Numbered from the stretch's first letter, positions 25,719-32,544 are shown. The stretch is DNA of 51,526 bases from Ruminococcus sp. (GCA_004558485.1 SFCS01000010.1:1-51526); one strand, 5' to 3'. The notes: generated by a model from the letters alone, not told the origin. Made by a program: numbers and translations.

Positions 25719-25758
25719 CCCGCGCCGCCCGCCGTCACCATCCGACGGGCGGCGCGGG
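25719..25758. promoter_or_regulatory. Stable 13-bp GC hairpin upstream of the early gene
   Basis: Arms 25719-25731 and 25746-25758 (CCCGCGCCGCCCG and its complement) are perfect. On the plus strand the stem is followed by TTTTATG, on the minus strand by ACAG. It could act as a plus-strand terminator or as a structured leader of the leftward mRNA. The stretch 25759-25933 has no coding signal that I can support. Confidence 0.55.
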
Positions 25759-25933
25759 TTTTATGAGCCGATGTCAAGTGAATCCACCATACATTCGCGC
25801 ACCGTTAAACCACCGGCGCTGCTTGATCGGCTCGCGGGCAAATCATGCCTGCGCTTCCCGGCGTGTTCAGCCACCGTCCGCGCAACCATCCCCCGCTATC
25901 CGTTTTGATCGTGTTTCCTTTTCTCCCTTCCCG

Positions 25934-25942
25934 TGCTATAAT
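25934..25942 (+). promoter_or_regulatory. Extended -10 promoter of the 70-residue gene
   Basis: TGCTATAAT is an extended -10 element. No good -35 hexamer is seen at the right distance (the best is GTTTCC, 18 bp upstream). It lies 24 bp before the ATG at 25,966, with AAAGGAGG between. Confidence 0.6.
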
Positions 25943-25965
25943 GCAAAAGGAAAGGAGGTGAACAT

Positions 25966-26178
25966 ATGCCGAAAACCGAACCCTTCCGCATTTATATCCG
26001 TGATGCCGTGACAGACGAGGATTTTGAAACGGTCTCGTCCATGCCCGACGGTGTGCAAACCAGCGTGCTCTGTCCAAAATGCCATCAACTGCACTACTTA
26101 GATAAAGAACACGCCTTTGATCCCATCACATGTAAAAAATGCGGCCTCACTTTTCAGTGCGAGATTCTGAAGGATTGA
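25966..26178 (+). CDS. Small zinc-ribbon protein of the lysogeny strand
   Basis: This 70-residue acidic protein has two CxxC pairs (CPKCHQLHYL and CKKCGLTF) that would bind one zinc. It has an excellent ribosome-binding site (AAAGGAGGTGAACAT) and its own extended -10 promoter. It points away from the early operon and lies between two early genes. Its 3' end overlaps the end of the convergent 60-residue gene by 32 bp, so the two messages are mutually antisense. The function is unknown. Size, position and separate promoter make it one of several candidates for a regulator or excision factor, which is speculation. Confidence 0.7.
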   Translation: MPKTEPFRIYIRDAVTDEDFETVSSMPDGVQTSVLCPKCHQLHYLDKEHAFDPITCKKCGLTFQCEILKD

Positions 26179-26329
26179 CCTCTTTCGAGAATTTCTCCCA
26201 TCCCGCCGATGCATACGCGTCGGCGGTTTCTTCGTCCATCCGCACGGCGGTTTCAATCGGATCAGCCCACAGCTCCAAAAGGTTTTTCTCTCTGTTGAAC
26301 CGTGCATGACCTTTCAGGACATACGGCAT
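26147..26329 (-). CDS. Hypothetical first gene of the leftward early operon
   Basis: This 60-residue protein begins MPYVLKGHARFNREKNLLEL and contains WADPIETAVRMDEETADAY. AAAGAGAGTGAGCAT precedes the ATG. It is the first open frame after the leftward promoter (26526-26555), with a leader of about 190 nt. The function is unknown. Confidence 0.6.
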   Translation of the reverse strand: MPYVLKGHARFNREKNLLELWADPIETAVRMDEETADAYASAGWEKFSKEVNPSESRTEK

Positions 26330-26426
26330 ATGCTCACTCTCTTTCTGTTGATTTTTAGTCAACTCTGCGTGCGGGGACGCCCGCCCGCGCCCCCGCACGC
26401 CCGTACACAGATTATGCCAAAAAATG

Positions 26427-26455
26427 TTGACAGCTCTCACGCGCGGCTTTATAAT
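26427..26455 (+). promoter_or_regulatory. Full-consensus SigA promoter, rightward
   Basis: TTGACA (26427-26432) and TATAAT (26450-26455) with a 17-bp spacer form a perfect consensus. It points toward the repressor gene, whose GTG lies about 155 nt downstream, and it fires into the leader of the opposing leftward early transcript. It is a candidate repressor-maintenance promoter. Confidence 0.78.
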
Positions 26456-26525
26456 AGCTTTGAGACTGATATTACACACCGCAACAAGGGATTTTTCTGC
26501 CCTTCATAGGCTAACCTGTGGCTAT

Positions 26526-26555
26526 ATAATATCACCGCATTAGGTGATATGTCAA
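26526..26555 (-). promoter_or_regulatory. Leftward early promoter
   Basis: On the minus strand TTGACA (26555-26550) and TATTAT (26531-26526) are 18 bp apart. A 22-bp palindrome fills the spacer, so a bound repressor would block RNA polymerase. It should drive the early genes to the left. Confidence 0.75.
26529..26550. promoter_or_regulatory. Palindromic operator
   Basis: ATATCACC-6 bp-GGTGATAT is a perfect 8-bp inverted repeat between the -35 and -10 of the leftward promoter. It is the best candidate binding site of the adjacent repressor. Confidence 0.72.
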
Positions 26556-26559
26556 TATG

Positions 26560-26583
26560 ATATTTGCCTTTTTGGGCAAATAT
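26560..26583. promoter_or_regulatory. Second palindrome before the repressor gene
   Basis: ATATTTGCC-6 bp-GGCAAATAT is a perfect 9-bp inverted repeat centred 32 bp (about three helical turns) from the operator palindrome. Its sequence differs from the first beyond the ATAT ends, so it may bind another regulator or form an mRNA hairpin just before the repressor ribosome-binding site. Confidence 0.55.
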
Positions 26584-26614
26584 GTGATTTTGAACAAAGA
26601 AAGGTGGTGTTTTT

Positions 26615-26983
26615 GTGTACAATACACAAGATATTGCTATACGCATTAAGCAACTGGCAAAAAGCAAGGGGATACCCCTAAAGGATATGCTTTCCGACCT
26701 ACAAATGGGTATAAACGTCATTGCCCATTTGTCTAAAGGACAGCAAATATCCTATTTGGCGTTTTGCAAATTTGCCGACTACCTGGACTGTTCGGTGGAC
26801 TATCTGCTCGGCAGGACGGACAATCCGAACGCGCACAAAAAAGAACGGCCCGTTCTCTCAATTGAGAACGAGCCGCGCTACAGAGTGCGTTTTGCCGGGC
26901 GTGACGGCAGTGTGGGCGAGAAATTCCTCACCAAAGAGGAAATCGAGCAGCTGCAGTCTCTCCCCGATGCCGACGATCTCTAA
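26615..26983 (+). CDS. Cro/CI-type phage repressor
   Basis: In this 122-residue protein, residues 4-68 form an XRE-type helix-turn-helix: IAIRIKQLAKSKGIPLKDML, then ISYLAFCKFADYLDCSVDYL, then LLGRTDNP, which is typical of small XRE-family repressors. The C-terminal 45 residues are acidic and could be the dimerisation or peptidase-sensitive part. The start codon is GTG, with AAAGGTGG upstream. It is transcribed divergently from the early operon, and its last 4 bp overlap the end of the convergent ImmA-like gene. Confidence 0.85.
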   Translation: MYNTQDIAIRIKQLAKSKGIPLKDMLSDLQMGINVIAHLSKGQQISYLAFCKFADYLDCSVDYLLGRTDNPNAHKKERPVLSIENEPRYRVRFAGRDGSVGEKFLTKEEIEQLQSLPDADDL

Positions 26984-27543
26984 ATTTTGTGGGCTTGTAT
27001 GTAGCCTCGGAACTGTTCAAACACCTGCCGCTCCAACGGCGAAGTGAGAAACTTTCCCCGCTCATACAATAGTTGCATCCGCTGCCAGCGAAACGATGCC
27101 GCGGCATCGGAAATGTCGCAAAGCCGCGCGATGTCCTGCGCCGAACGCACACCGCAGCCCCACAAAACGCACGCCGGCGCCAAAATGCGGGACGCAATAA
27201 CATTGGCGCGCGCCTCGATTGGATTGTCCTGTGGCGACGGCTCACGGTTGACGAGCTTGTACCGCCCGACATCACCGGCGAGAATGTGCCCGAGCTCGTG
27301 CGCAACGGTAAACCGCCTGCGCGGTGTCGGATCGTCCCGCCGCACGAGGATGACAAAACCGTCCCCGGTCTGCAACACCGTGCCGCCGCACCCGTCCTCC
27401 AGCTGAGCCCCGTCGGCATAGCGCACGGAAATTCCCATCTGCCGGCAAAGTCGACTCATCGACACCGGCAGTGCGCAGACCCGCTCGTGGATGAGTATTT
27501 TCCACGCCGCGTCCCGCGCAAATTGATAGTCTTTGTAGTTCAT
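26980..27543 (-). CDS. ImmA/IrrE-type metallopeptidase
   Basis: This 187-residue protein contains FTVAHELGHILAGDVG (zinc-binding HELGH) and a downstream glutamate region, PIEARANVIASRILAPA. This is the complete ImmA/IrrE (DUF955) pattern. Such peptidases cleave the partner repressor and trigger induction in ICEBs1-like elements. Here it is encoded on the strand opposite the repressor and converges with it, overlapping by 4 bp, whereas immR and immA usually form one operon. The ATG follows GGAGGTGGTTTG. A long C-terminal helix pair follows the zinc motif. Confidence 0.88.
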   Translation of the reverse strand: MNYKDYQFARDAAWKILIHERVCALPVSMSRLCRQMGISVRYADGAQLEDGCGGTVLQTGDGFVILVRRDDPTPRRRFTVAHELGHILAGDVGRYKLVNREPSPQDNPIEARANVIASRILAPACVLWGCGVRSAQDIARLCDISDAAASFRWQRMQLLYERGKFLTSPLERQVFEQFRGYIQAHKI

Positions 27544-27627
27544 CAAACCACCTCCGTCCCCATCATACAGGTACGGTGATGATTATGATACAGGAAATCT
27601 TTTCCGGATTTTGAGGAGGAAACAAAA

Positions 27628-27927
27628 ATGAAAAAAGCATTGGATATAATCACTCTCATTGCCGGAATCGTCGGGCTGGTTGCTTTCGCTTTCTGCGCAC
27701 CGATAACCTATATATGCGCCGGCATCATTCTGCTGAATATCCTTGTAGGACTGAGCACACCCGGAGGCGCCGCCTTTTTCGTGTTTGCAGTATTTTTTGC
27801 GGTGCTCGGCTTGATAGCAGCGCTGGTAACATCCGGCAATGTAATTGCAGAAATATGCCTTGCCCTCTGTATGATGATTGTCATTCTCCAAGCCATCGGC
27901 TTATTTCAGTATATTTTCAAGAGATAA
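27628..27927 (+). CDS. Small membrane protein, accessory cassette gene 1
   Basis: This 99-residue protein has three hydrophobic helices or more (residues about 5-25, 26-42, 46-68 and 70-92). A very good ribosome-binding site (GAGGAGG) precedes the ATG. There is no recognised family. It is the first of three plus-strand genes between the lysogeny switch and the recombinase, separated by 15-18 bp each, with good ribosome-binding sites. These genes are therefore likely to be expressed in the lysogen. A host-benefit or superinfection-exclusion role is inferred from position only. Confidence 0.72.
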   Translation: MKKALDIITLIAGIVGLVAFAFCAPITYICAGIILLNILVGLSTPGGAAFFVFAVFFAVLGLIAALVTSGNVIAEICLALCMMIVILQAIGLFQYIFKR

Positions 27928-27945
27928 AAAGGAGATGACATATAT

Positions 27946-28632
27946 ATGCCCCGCAAAGATGCTTTCATGACACTGGCGGCATCATCCTCCTGCAAGACCC
28001 GCTTCCTGCGGTTTTATTTTTCTGTTTGGCTGCCTGTCCGCATTGCGCTGTATTCTTCTGCCGTAATGGTTGCCCTGCCTTTTGGCATTTACGCATTGGC
28101 GCAATCGCCGGTGCATGCGACCTATTTTGAAGTGTCCGCATTTCTCGGCGCCGCTGCGTCTTTGGTGGCGCTTATATGCTGCTTGGTTGTCCTCTTGACC
28201 GCACGAAAGATGTGTCGCTGCTCTTATGGCTTGACGGCTGTGCATCTGTATGTTGACCCGATTTTATTGGCTTTGTCGTGCTTCTCCCTTGCCGGAGCAT
28301 TTGATGAAGCCGGTGCGGACGTGGCAATCATGAATGTTTTTTGTGGCTTTACAGCGACAGCAATAGTGCTTCTCCTTGCAGCAGCCATCCCCATGAATGT
28401 ATATTTTTATAAGAGACGCCGCCTGTTCGGCCCTCTCATCAGTACGGATGTGCTCAAATTAACGCCCCCTTGTGCCCTGTGTGGAGACACCACTCCTGGC
28501 AATCTTCGTCAAAAGGTGCGCGTTTTCGATGGAAAACCGCAGGTCACGCTTTGCGAAAGCTGTATAAAACGATGTGCCGCTGCAACGGGAGCGGAGCAAT
28601 TTCAGATTTTGAAAAAGCTCTACAACATCTGA
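27946..28632 (+). CDS. Membrane protein with C-terminal zinc-binding tail, cassette gene 2
   Basis: This 228-residue protein has about four hydrophobic segments (residues about 24-52, 65-86, 96-115 and 128-147) that form the membrane part. A soluble tail follows with two CxxC pairs, CALCGDTT and CESCIKRC, probably holding one zinc. AAAAGGAG precedes the start. I know of no family with this architecture. A membrane sensor or effector with a cytoplasmic zinc module is one reading. Confidence 0.7.
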   Translation: MPRKDAFMTLAASSSCKTRFLRFYFSVWLPVRIALYSSAVMVALPFGIYALAQSPVHATYFEVSAFLGAAASLVALICCLVVLLTARKMCRCSYGLTAVHLYVDPILLALSCFSLAGAFDEAGADVAIMNVFCGFTATAIVLLLAAAIPMNVYFYKRRRLFGPLISTDVLKLTPPCALCGDTTPGNLRQKVRVFDGKPQVTLCESCIKRCAAATGAEQFQILKKLYNI

Positions 28633-28647
28633 AAAGGGGACAACCGT

Positions 28648-29205
28648 ATGAATACCATTGCCATATCCGTAAATGTCCGCAAAACCGTGATGCAGGTTTT
28701 CAAGAGCAGCATAAGCGTATACTGCGACAACTATATGTTGAATTGCAGGAAGCTGCGCCCGCTCTCCGATGATTTTTCGAAAGCCGTCGCCGACGCACAG
28801 CTCCTGCTGCGTCAAACCGTAATGAACAAATTGTGCACGCCCGACGAGATGGATGCCATCACGCTGGTCGAAGTAAAAAAGCACCTTTCCGACCCCACTG
28901 CCTGCGGATATCCGAAGCCCACGGATACCGCACGCGGCATTTCCGCCGGAGCGCTGTATGCCGTTATATATTTCTCCATCACCGGACTACGCGCCGATGC
29001 AAACACATGTCTCTCCATCGACCGCGAAGAAATCAACCTGTGTGACAAAGCCGTTCAAAATGCGGAATATTCCATGAACACAAGGAATGATACATACGCG
29101 TCGAAAAGCGAGACAAAAAGCGAAGTAACCGCTGCAGTTATTCTCTTGGCCATTATATTTGCGGTGGCTGGCATCCTTTTCATGGTCGCACAGTTTTCAT
29201 CCTGA
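28648..29205 (+). CDS. Helical protein with C-terminal membrane anchor, cassette gene 3
   Basis: This 185-residue protein has a soluble, mainly helical N-terminal domain (residues 1 to about 155) containing many charged residues and a weakly hydrophobic stretch (SAGALYAVIYFSITGL). A single C-terminal transmembrane helix (about 161-182) ends the protein. AAAAGGGG precedes the ATG. It stands 16 nt before the recombinase gene, so it may be co-transcribed with it. I do not recognise a family. Confidence 0.7.
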   Translation: MNTIAISVNVRKTVMQVFKSSISVYCDNYMLNCRKLRPLSDDFSKAVADAQLLLRQTVMNKLCTPDEMDAITLVEVKKHLSDPTACGYPKPTDTARGISAGALYAVIYFSITGLRADANTCLSIDREEINLCDKAVQNAEYSMNTRNDTYASKSETKSEVTAAVILLAIIFAVAGILFMVAQFSS

Positions 29206-29221
29206 TAAAAGAGGTGATCGC

Positions 29222-30808
29222 ATGCCCTATTGTCTCTATGTCCGCAAATCGCGCGCTGACGCCGAGGCAGAAGCGCGCGGCGAGGGGGAAACCCTTGCCC
29301 GCCACATTCATGCATTGCTGGATCTTGCAAAGCGGCGGCACTTCGATGTCACGCAAATTTATAAGGAGATCGTTTCCGGCGAAACCATCGCCGCGCGCCC
29401 CGTCATGCAGCAGCTGCTTGCCGATGTGGAGCAGGGTATGTGGGACGGCGTGCTGGTGATGGAGGTCGAACGACTTGCCCGCGGCGACACCGTGGATCAA
29501 GGCATCGTGGCGCAGACCTTCAAATTCTCCGACACCAAGATCATCACTCCCATGAAGGACTATAACCCTAACAACGAGTTTGACGAGGAGTATTTTGAGT
29601 TCGGTCTGTTCATGTCCCGACGGGAGTATAAAACGATCAACCGCCGCTTGCAGCGCGGACGCATGGCATCTGTGCAGGAAGGGAAATATGTCTGCAGTCA
29701 GTCCCCCTACGGATACGATCGGCAAAAGCTGGAGAATGATAAGGGATATACACTGACACCGAAACCTGAAGAGGCGGACACCGTCCGCATGATATTTGAC
29801 TGGTACACTAAGGGCGAACCGCAGGAGGACGGCTCTTTTCGCCGCCTCGGCGTGTCGCTCATTGCGCGCCGCCTGAACGAGCTGCATATTCCGCCGCGCA
29901 AAAGCGAGCACTGGGTGCCGGCGACCGTGCGGGATATGCTGACAAATCCCGTATATGTCGGTATGATCCGCTGGAATTGGCGCAAAGGCGAGAAACGGAT
30001 GCAGAACGGCAAGGTCACCGCATCCCGCCCCCGTTCATCGCCCGAGGATTGTATCCTCGTCAAAGGATTGCATCCCCCGCTCGTAGACCGGGAGACCTTC
30101 GACACGGCGCAGCAGTTCATGAGTCAGAACCCGCCGCACCCGATACCGGAGCACAGCAAGGTGATGAACCCGCTGTCCGGTCTCGTCGTCTGCGCCAAGT
30201 GCGGGAAACGCATGGTGCGCCGCCCGTACAATAATCGCACCAAAGAGGATACCCTGATCTGCCCCTATACCCACTGCGATAATGTCGGCTCTTTTCTTTC
30301 CGCCGTCGAGCGCCGCATTTTGGCGTCTCTGAATGAATGGATTGAGGAATATCGCGTCGGCTTTGAAAGCTCTGAGGAAGAAACAAAGTCAAAAGCCGCC
30401 CTTGACGCCAAAGAAAAGAACCTGCGGCGGCTCACGACGGAATATGCCACACTGAACAAACAGCTCGACACCGCACACGACCTCTTGGAGCAAGGCGTGT
30501 ATACCACCGAGCAATTCCTTGACCGCTCGCGCAAGCTGTCCGACCGCATCAAGCAGAACGATACCGAGCGCGTCGCGCTCGACAAAGACATCGCACTGGA
30601 TAGGCAGCGTGAAACGGCGCGCCGCGAGATCATCCCGAAGGTGGAGCACCTGCTACTGGTGTATCACACCCTCGACAGCCCCAAAGCAAAAAACGAAATG
30701 CTAAAAGAGGTCATCGAGAGAGTCACCTACCTCAAAACTCAAAGCGGCCGCTGGCACGGCTCGCCCGACGATTTCGAAATTGCCCTGTTCCCCCGCATCC
30801 CAAAGTAA
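29222..30808 (+). CDS. Large serine recombinase (phage integrase/excisionase partner)
   Basis: This 528-residue protein integrates and excises the prophage. The resolvase domain covers residues 1 to about 145, with catalytic Ser10 in YVRKS and RLARGD at about 87-92. The recombinase domain follows (SPYGYDRQKLENDKGYTL region, about 160-270). A zinc ribbon follows, with CAKCGKRM and a second Cys pair in LICPYTHC (about 325-360). A long coiled coil spans about 375-470. The GAGGTG ribosome-binding site supports the start MPYCLYV over one 21 codons upstream. It is the last gene before the right end of the element, next to the attachment site. Confidence 0.95.
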   Translation: MPYCLYVRKSRADAEAEARGEGETLARHIHALLDLAKRRHFDVTQIYKEIVSGETIAARPVMQQLLADVEQGMWDGVLVMEVERLARGDTVDQGIVAQTFKFSDTKIITPMKDYNPNNEFDEEYFEFGLFMSRREYKTINRRLQRGRMASVQEGKYVCSQSPYGYDRQKLENDKGYTLTPKPEEADTVRMIFDWYTKGEPQEDGSFRRLGVSLIARRLNELHIPPRKSEHWVPATVRDMLTNPVYVGMIRWNWRKGEKRMQNGKVTASRPRSSPEDCILVKGLHPPLVDRETFDTAQQFMSQNPPHPIPEHSKVMNPLSGLVVCAKCGKRMVRRPYNNRTKEDTLICPYTHCDNVGSFLSAVERRILASLNEWIEEYRVGFESSEEETKSKAALDAKEKNLRRLTTEYATLNKQLDTAHDLLEQGVYTTEQFLDRSRKLSDRIKQNDTERVALDKDIALDRQRETARREIIPKVEHLLLVYHTLDSPKAKNEMLKEVIERVTYLKTQSGRWHGSPDDFEIALFPRIPK

Positions 30809-30838
30809 AACGGCGGAAGTCCCCTCCCGCCGTTTTCT
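30806..30838 (+). terminator. Terminator of the recombinase gene
   Basis: AAAACGGCGG and CCGCCGTTTT form a perfect 10-bp stem directly at the end of the recombinase gene, with TTTTCTC after it. It would stop lysogenic transcripts before the interrupted cotJC fragment. Confidence 0.85.
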
Positions 30839-30839
30839 C

Positions 30840-30862
30840 ATGTCTAGCCTATAGGGCATAAA
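30840..30862. other. Predicted right attachment site (attR) inside cotJC
   Basis: The cotJC-like frame begins here with no start codon: an in-frame TAG (30845-30847) is followed by CCT ATA GGG CAT, then codons matching CotJC. A palindrome, CCTATAGG (30848-30855), sits at the junction. The exact crossover cannot be placed without the left site, which is outside the window. Confidence 0.7.
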
Positions 30863-31279
30863 GAACTTGCTCACCTCGAAATGATCTGTGCCATGGTGCA
30901 CCAGTTGACGCGCAACCTGTCGGACGACACGATCATGGCAAGCGGCTTTGCGCCCTATTTTGTTGACCACACCACCGGCGTCTACCCCATCGCCGCCGCG
31001 GGCATTCCGTGGCGCGCCGAATATATCGGTGTGAAGGGAGATCCCATTACAGACCTGCACGAGGACATGGCGGCGGAGCAAAAGGCGCGCTCGACCTATG
31101 ACAACCTCATCCGTCTCATCGACGACCCCGATGTTCTCGATCCGCTGCGCTTTTTGCGGCAAAGAGAGCTCAATCACTATCAGCGGTTCGGCGAGGCTCT
31201 CGAGATTACAACAGACCGCCTCAACCGCAAAAACTACTATGCCTGCAACCCCGCATTTGACAAAAACTGCGGTAAATAA
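30848..31279 (+). pseudogene. cotJC: CotJC spore coat protein, 3' part interrupted by prophage
   Basis: There are 143 codons without a start. The frame reads IGHKELAHLEMICAMVHQL and continues IPWRAEYIGVKGDPITDLHE, AAEQKARSTYDNLIRL and RQRELNHYQRFGEAL. This is the C-terminal three quarters of CotJC, a manganese-catalase-family inner spore coat protein of about 190 residues. The ELAHLE and REL..H segments are conserved metal-ligand regions. About 55-60 N-terminal residues, including the first ligand region, are missing and should lie beyond the left prophage end. The remaining codons are intact, with no stop or frameshift, suggesting that the gene is still under selection. The normal sequence before ELAH is IGTE in relatives, so part of the junction sequence may come from the phage. 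Confidence 0.9.
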
Positions 31280-31283
31280 GTGC

Positions 31284-31324
31284 AAAAAACTGCCGATCCG
31301 ATTTCCTCGGATCGGCAGTTTTTT
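31284..31324 (+). terminator. Terminator after cotJC
   Basis: AAAAAACTGCCGATCCGA pairs with TCGGATCGGCAGTTTTTT in a long, nearly perfect stem with U-tracts in both directions. It ends the cot operon and would also stop leftward transcripts. Confidence 0.88.
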
Positions 31325-31389
31325 CTGCAATGAAAGCATGAGAGGCATTGATGCGGACAACGCAGCAAGACCATGCGCCCTGTCCTGTC

Positions 31390-31645
31390 CGCGTTCCTCC
31401 GCTTGCACCTTTCGGCCCTTATCCGCCCTTTCCTTCACCGCGACCCTGCCGTCCGCATCATCGGCAAAGGCGTGCTGCGTATTGTCCCGTGTATCATTTT
31501 CGGAATTCTGCATATACTGACTATGGATATCACCCGTATTTTGTGATACAGTGGTGTCAGACGAGGTATCATTGCTATAATCGCTGGGGATGTCTTCCAG
31601 TCTTTCACTGGCTTTGATACCTCTTCTTTTTATGCGCCCACAGTA
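31390..31645 (-). pseudogene. Decayed fragment of a polyvalent-type phage protein
   Basis: On the minus strand the frame reads SSDTTVSQNTGDIHSQYMQN followed by SENDT, closely matching STDITVSQDRSDVNSQYMQN of the 2,316-residue prophage protein. The DNA at 31,493-31,560 is also similar to 5,117-5,180. No start and no flanking domain remain. It is outside the present prophage, between cotJC and radC. It is probably debris from an older related element. The limits are approximate, and the rest of 31,325-31,690 shows no other gene. Confidence 0.6.
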
Positions 31646-31650
31646 TATAA

Positions 31651-31685
31651 GCCCCGTCGCATACCATAGTATACGACGGGGCTTG
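31651..31685. terminator. Inverted repeat downstream of radC
   Basis: AAGCCCCGTCG and CGACGGGGCTT form an 11-bp stem, extended by partly complementary bases, 8 bp after the radC stop. No strong T-run follows on either strand, so termination strength is uncertain. Confidence 0.6.
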
Positions 31686-31692
31686 TGCGCTC

Positions 31693-32514
31693 TTATCGGT
31701 CATCATTTGCGGGGTCGGACAAGCTGTAGTTCGCTCTGAAAATCGGCGCTAAGGAGTCTGTTTCCGCCATGGATATGTAATCGTCCTCCGAGACGATGAT
31801 GTGATCCACCAAATGGATGTCCGCCACCGCCAGCGCTTTGGCAAAGAGCTGCGTTGTGCGGATGTCGGCGCTGGAGGGATAGGCGTGTCCGTTCGGATGG
31901 TTATGCGCGATCGCCACCTGCGTGGCGTTGTCCTGCAACGCCTGCCGCAGCGCCAGACGGATGTTGATGTCTGCCGAGTTGACGCTGCCCTTGGCAATGC
32001 GCGTGCAGTTGAGCAGCTTGCGGCGGTTATCCATCGACACGAGCAGCACACATTCGTCCCGCTCGCCCGCAAGGCGGTATTTCACCAGCTCGCCGATCTT
32101 GCTGCTGTCGGACATGATCTTGCCGATGTCGCACCGATCCATCCAATACCGCTTGGCAAGCTGTCCGGAGAAACAGATCAGCGTTGCCGCGTTGTCGGTG
32201 ATGCCGGGGATCTTGCGCAGGTCGGCAAAGGATGCCTCCATCGCCTTGTAGATGCTGCCGAACTCATCGAGAACAGCGTGTGCCAATTCGTTGGTATCCT
32301 TCATGGGGATGCCGAAAAACAGCAGCATCTCCATGACCTGGTGCGGGTCGAACTTTTCCAGACCTTCGTTCAAAAAGCGCTCTTTCACCCTCTGTCGGTG
32401 TCCCGCATGCACGCCGCCCGGGCGTTTTGTCCTTTTCTCTCTCGTTTCGTCCTCGGCGGCAGGTTCAGTCGCTTTTGTTTCTGCCTCTACCGTTTCTTTC
32501 TCTTTTTCTGCCAT
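31693..32514 (-). CDS. radC: RadC/JAB-domain DNA repair-type protein
   Basis: This 273-residue protein has an acidic low-complexity N-terminus (1-30), a helix-hairpin-helix-like region (FADLRKIPGITDNAATL, near residue 105), and a C-terminal JAB/MPN domain with the metal motif HNHPNGHAYPSSAD. This is the RadC (UPF0758) arrangement. The family is widespread, but its molecular role is unsettled. The gene is divergent from the pseudouridine synthase, with about 75 bp between the start codons. Its length is slightly above the family norm because of the acidic N-terminus. Confidence 0.9.
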   Translation of the reverse strand: MAEKEKETVEAETKATEPAAEDETREKRTKRPGGVHAGHRQRVKERFLNEGLEKFDPHQVMEMLLFFGIPMKDTNELAHAVLDEFGSIYKAMEASFADLRKIPGITDNAATLICFSGQLAKRYWMDRCDIGKIMSDSSKIGELVKYRLAGERDECVLLVSMDNRRKLLNCTRIAKGSVNSADINIRLALRQALQDNATQVAIAHNHPNGHAYPSSADIRTTQLFAKALAVADIHLVDHIIVSEDDYISMAETDSLAPIFRANYSLSDPANDDR

Positions 32515-32544
32515 GACACTCTCTCCTTTGACACATATTGAAAA

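Larger units (their letters stand above)
1..30850. mobile_element. Prophage, right-hand part, inserted in cotJC
   Basis: This is a contiguous block of phage genes: virion genes at 1-17.3 kb, early and replication genes at 17.8-26.3 kb, and the lysogeny switch, accessory cassette and serine recombinase at 25.9-30.8 kb. The right boundary is placed at about 30,848, where a truncated cotJC reading frame begins immediately after the recombinase gene and its terminator. The left end, with any lysis genes and the other att site, lies outside the window. No tail tape-measure or tail-tube gene is visible. The nozzle-like protein, P22/T7-like portal and putative ejection proteins point to a short-tailed virion, which is an inference. 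No frame disruption was seen in the virion genes, so the element may be functional. Confidence 0.93.

Noticed and set aside
24399..26178. Possible CRISPR array or spaced repeats among the many small intergenic hairpins
   Set aside because: The hairpins differ in sequence and spacing, and no regular repeat-spacer pattern is present anywhere in the window.
26505..26515. Copy of the attR core in the switch region (TAGCCTAT shared with 30,845-30,852)
   Set aside because: Eight matching bases are expected by chance over this length, and no extended similarity is present.
30820..30860. tRNA gene as the integration target
   Set aside because: No tRNA cloverleaf is visible at the prophage end. The flanking sequence is protein-coding (cotJC), and the recombinase is of the serine type, which seldom uses tRNA genes.
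30701..31513. Minus-strand open frame of 270 codons across the attR and cotJC region
   Set aside because: It runs antisense to the recombinase end, a terminator and cotJC. Only its first part (31,390 onward) has similarity to the phage linker and is listed as a pseudogene.
31651..31685. Second attachment site or insertion-sequence end after cotJC
   Set aside because: The inverted repeat sits right after the radC stop and is better explained as a terminator-like hairpin. No target duplication was seen.
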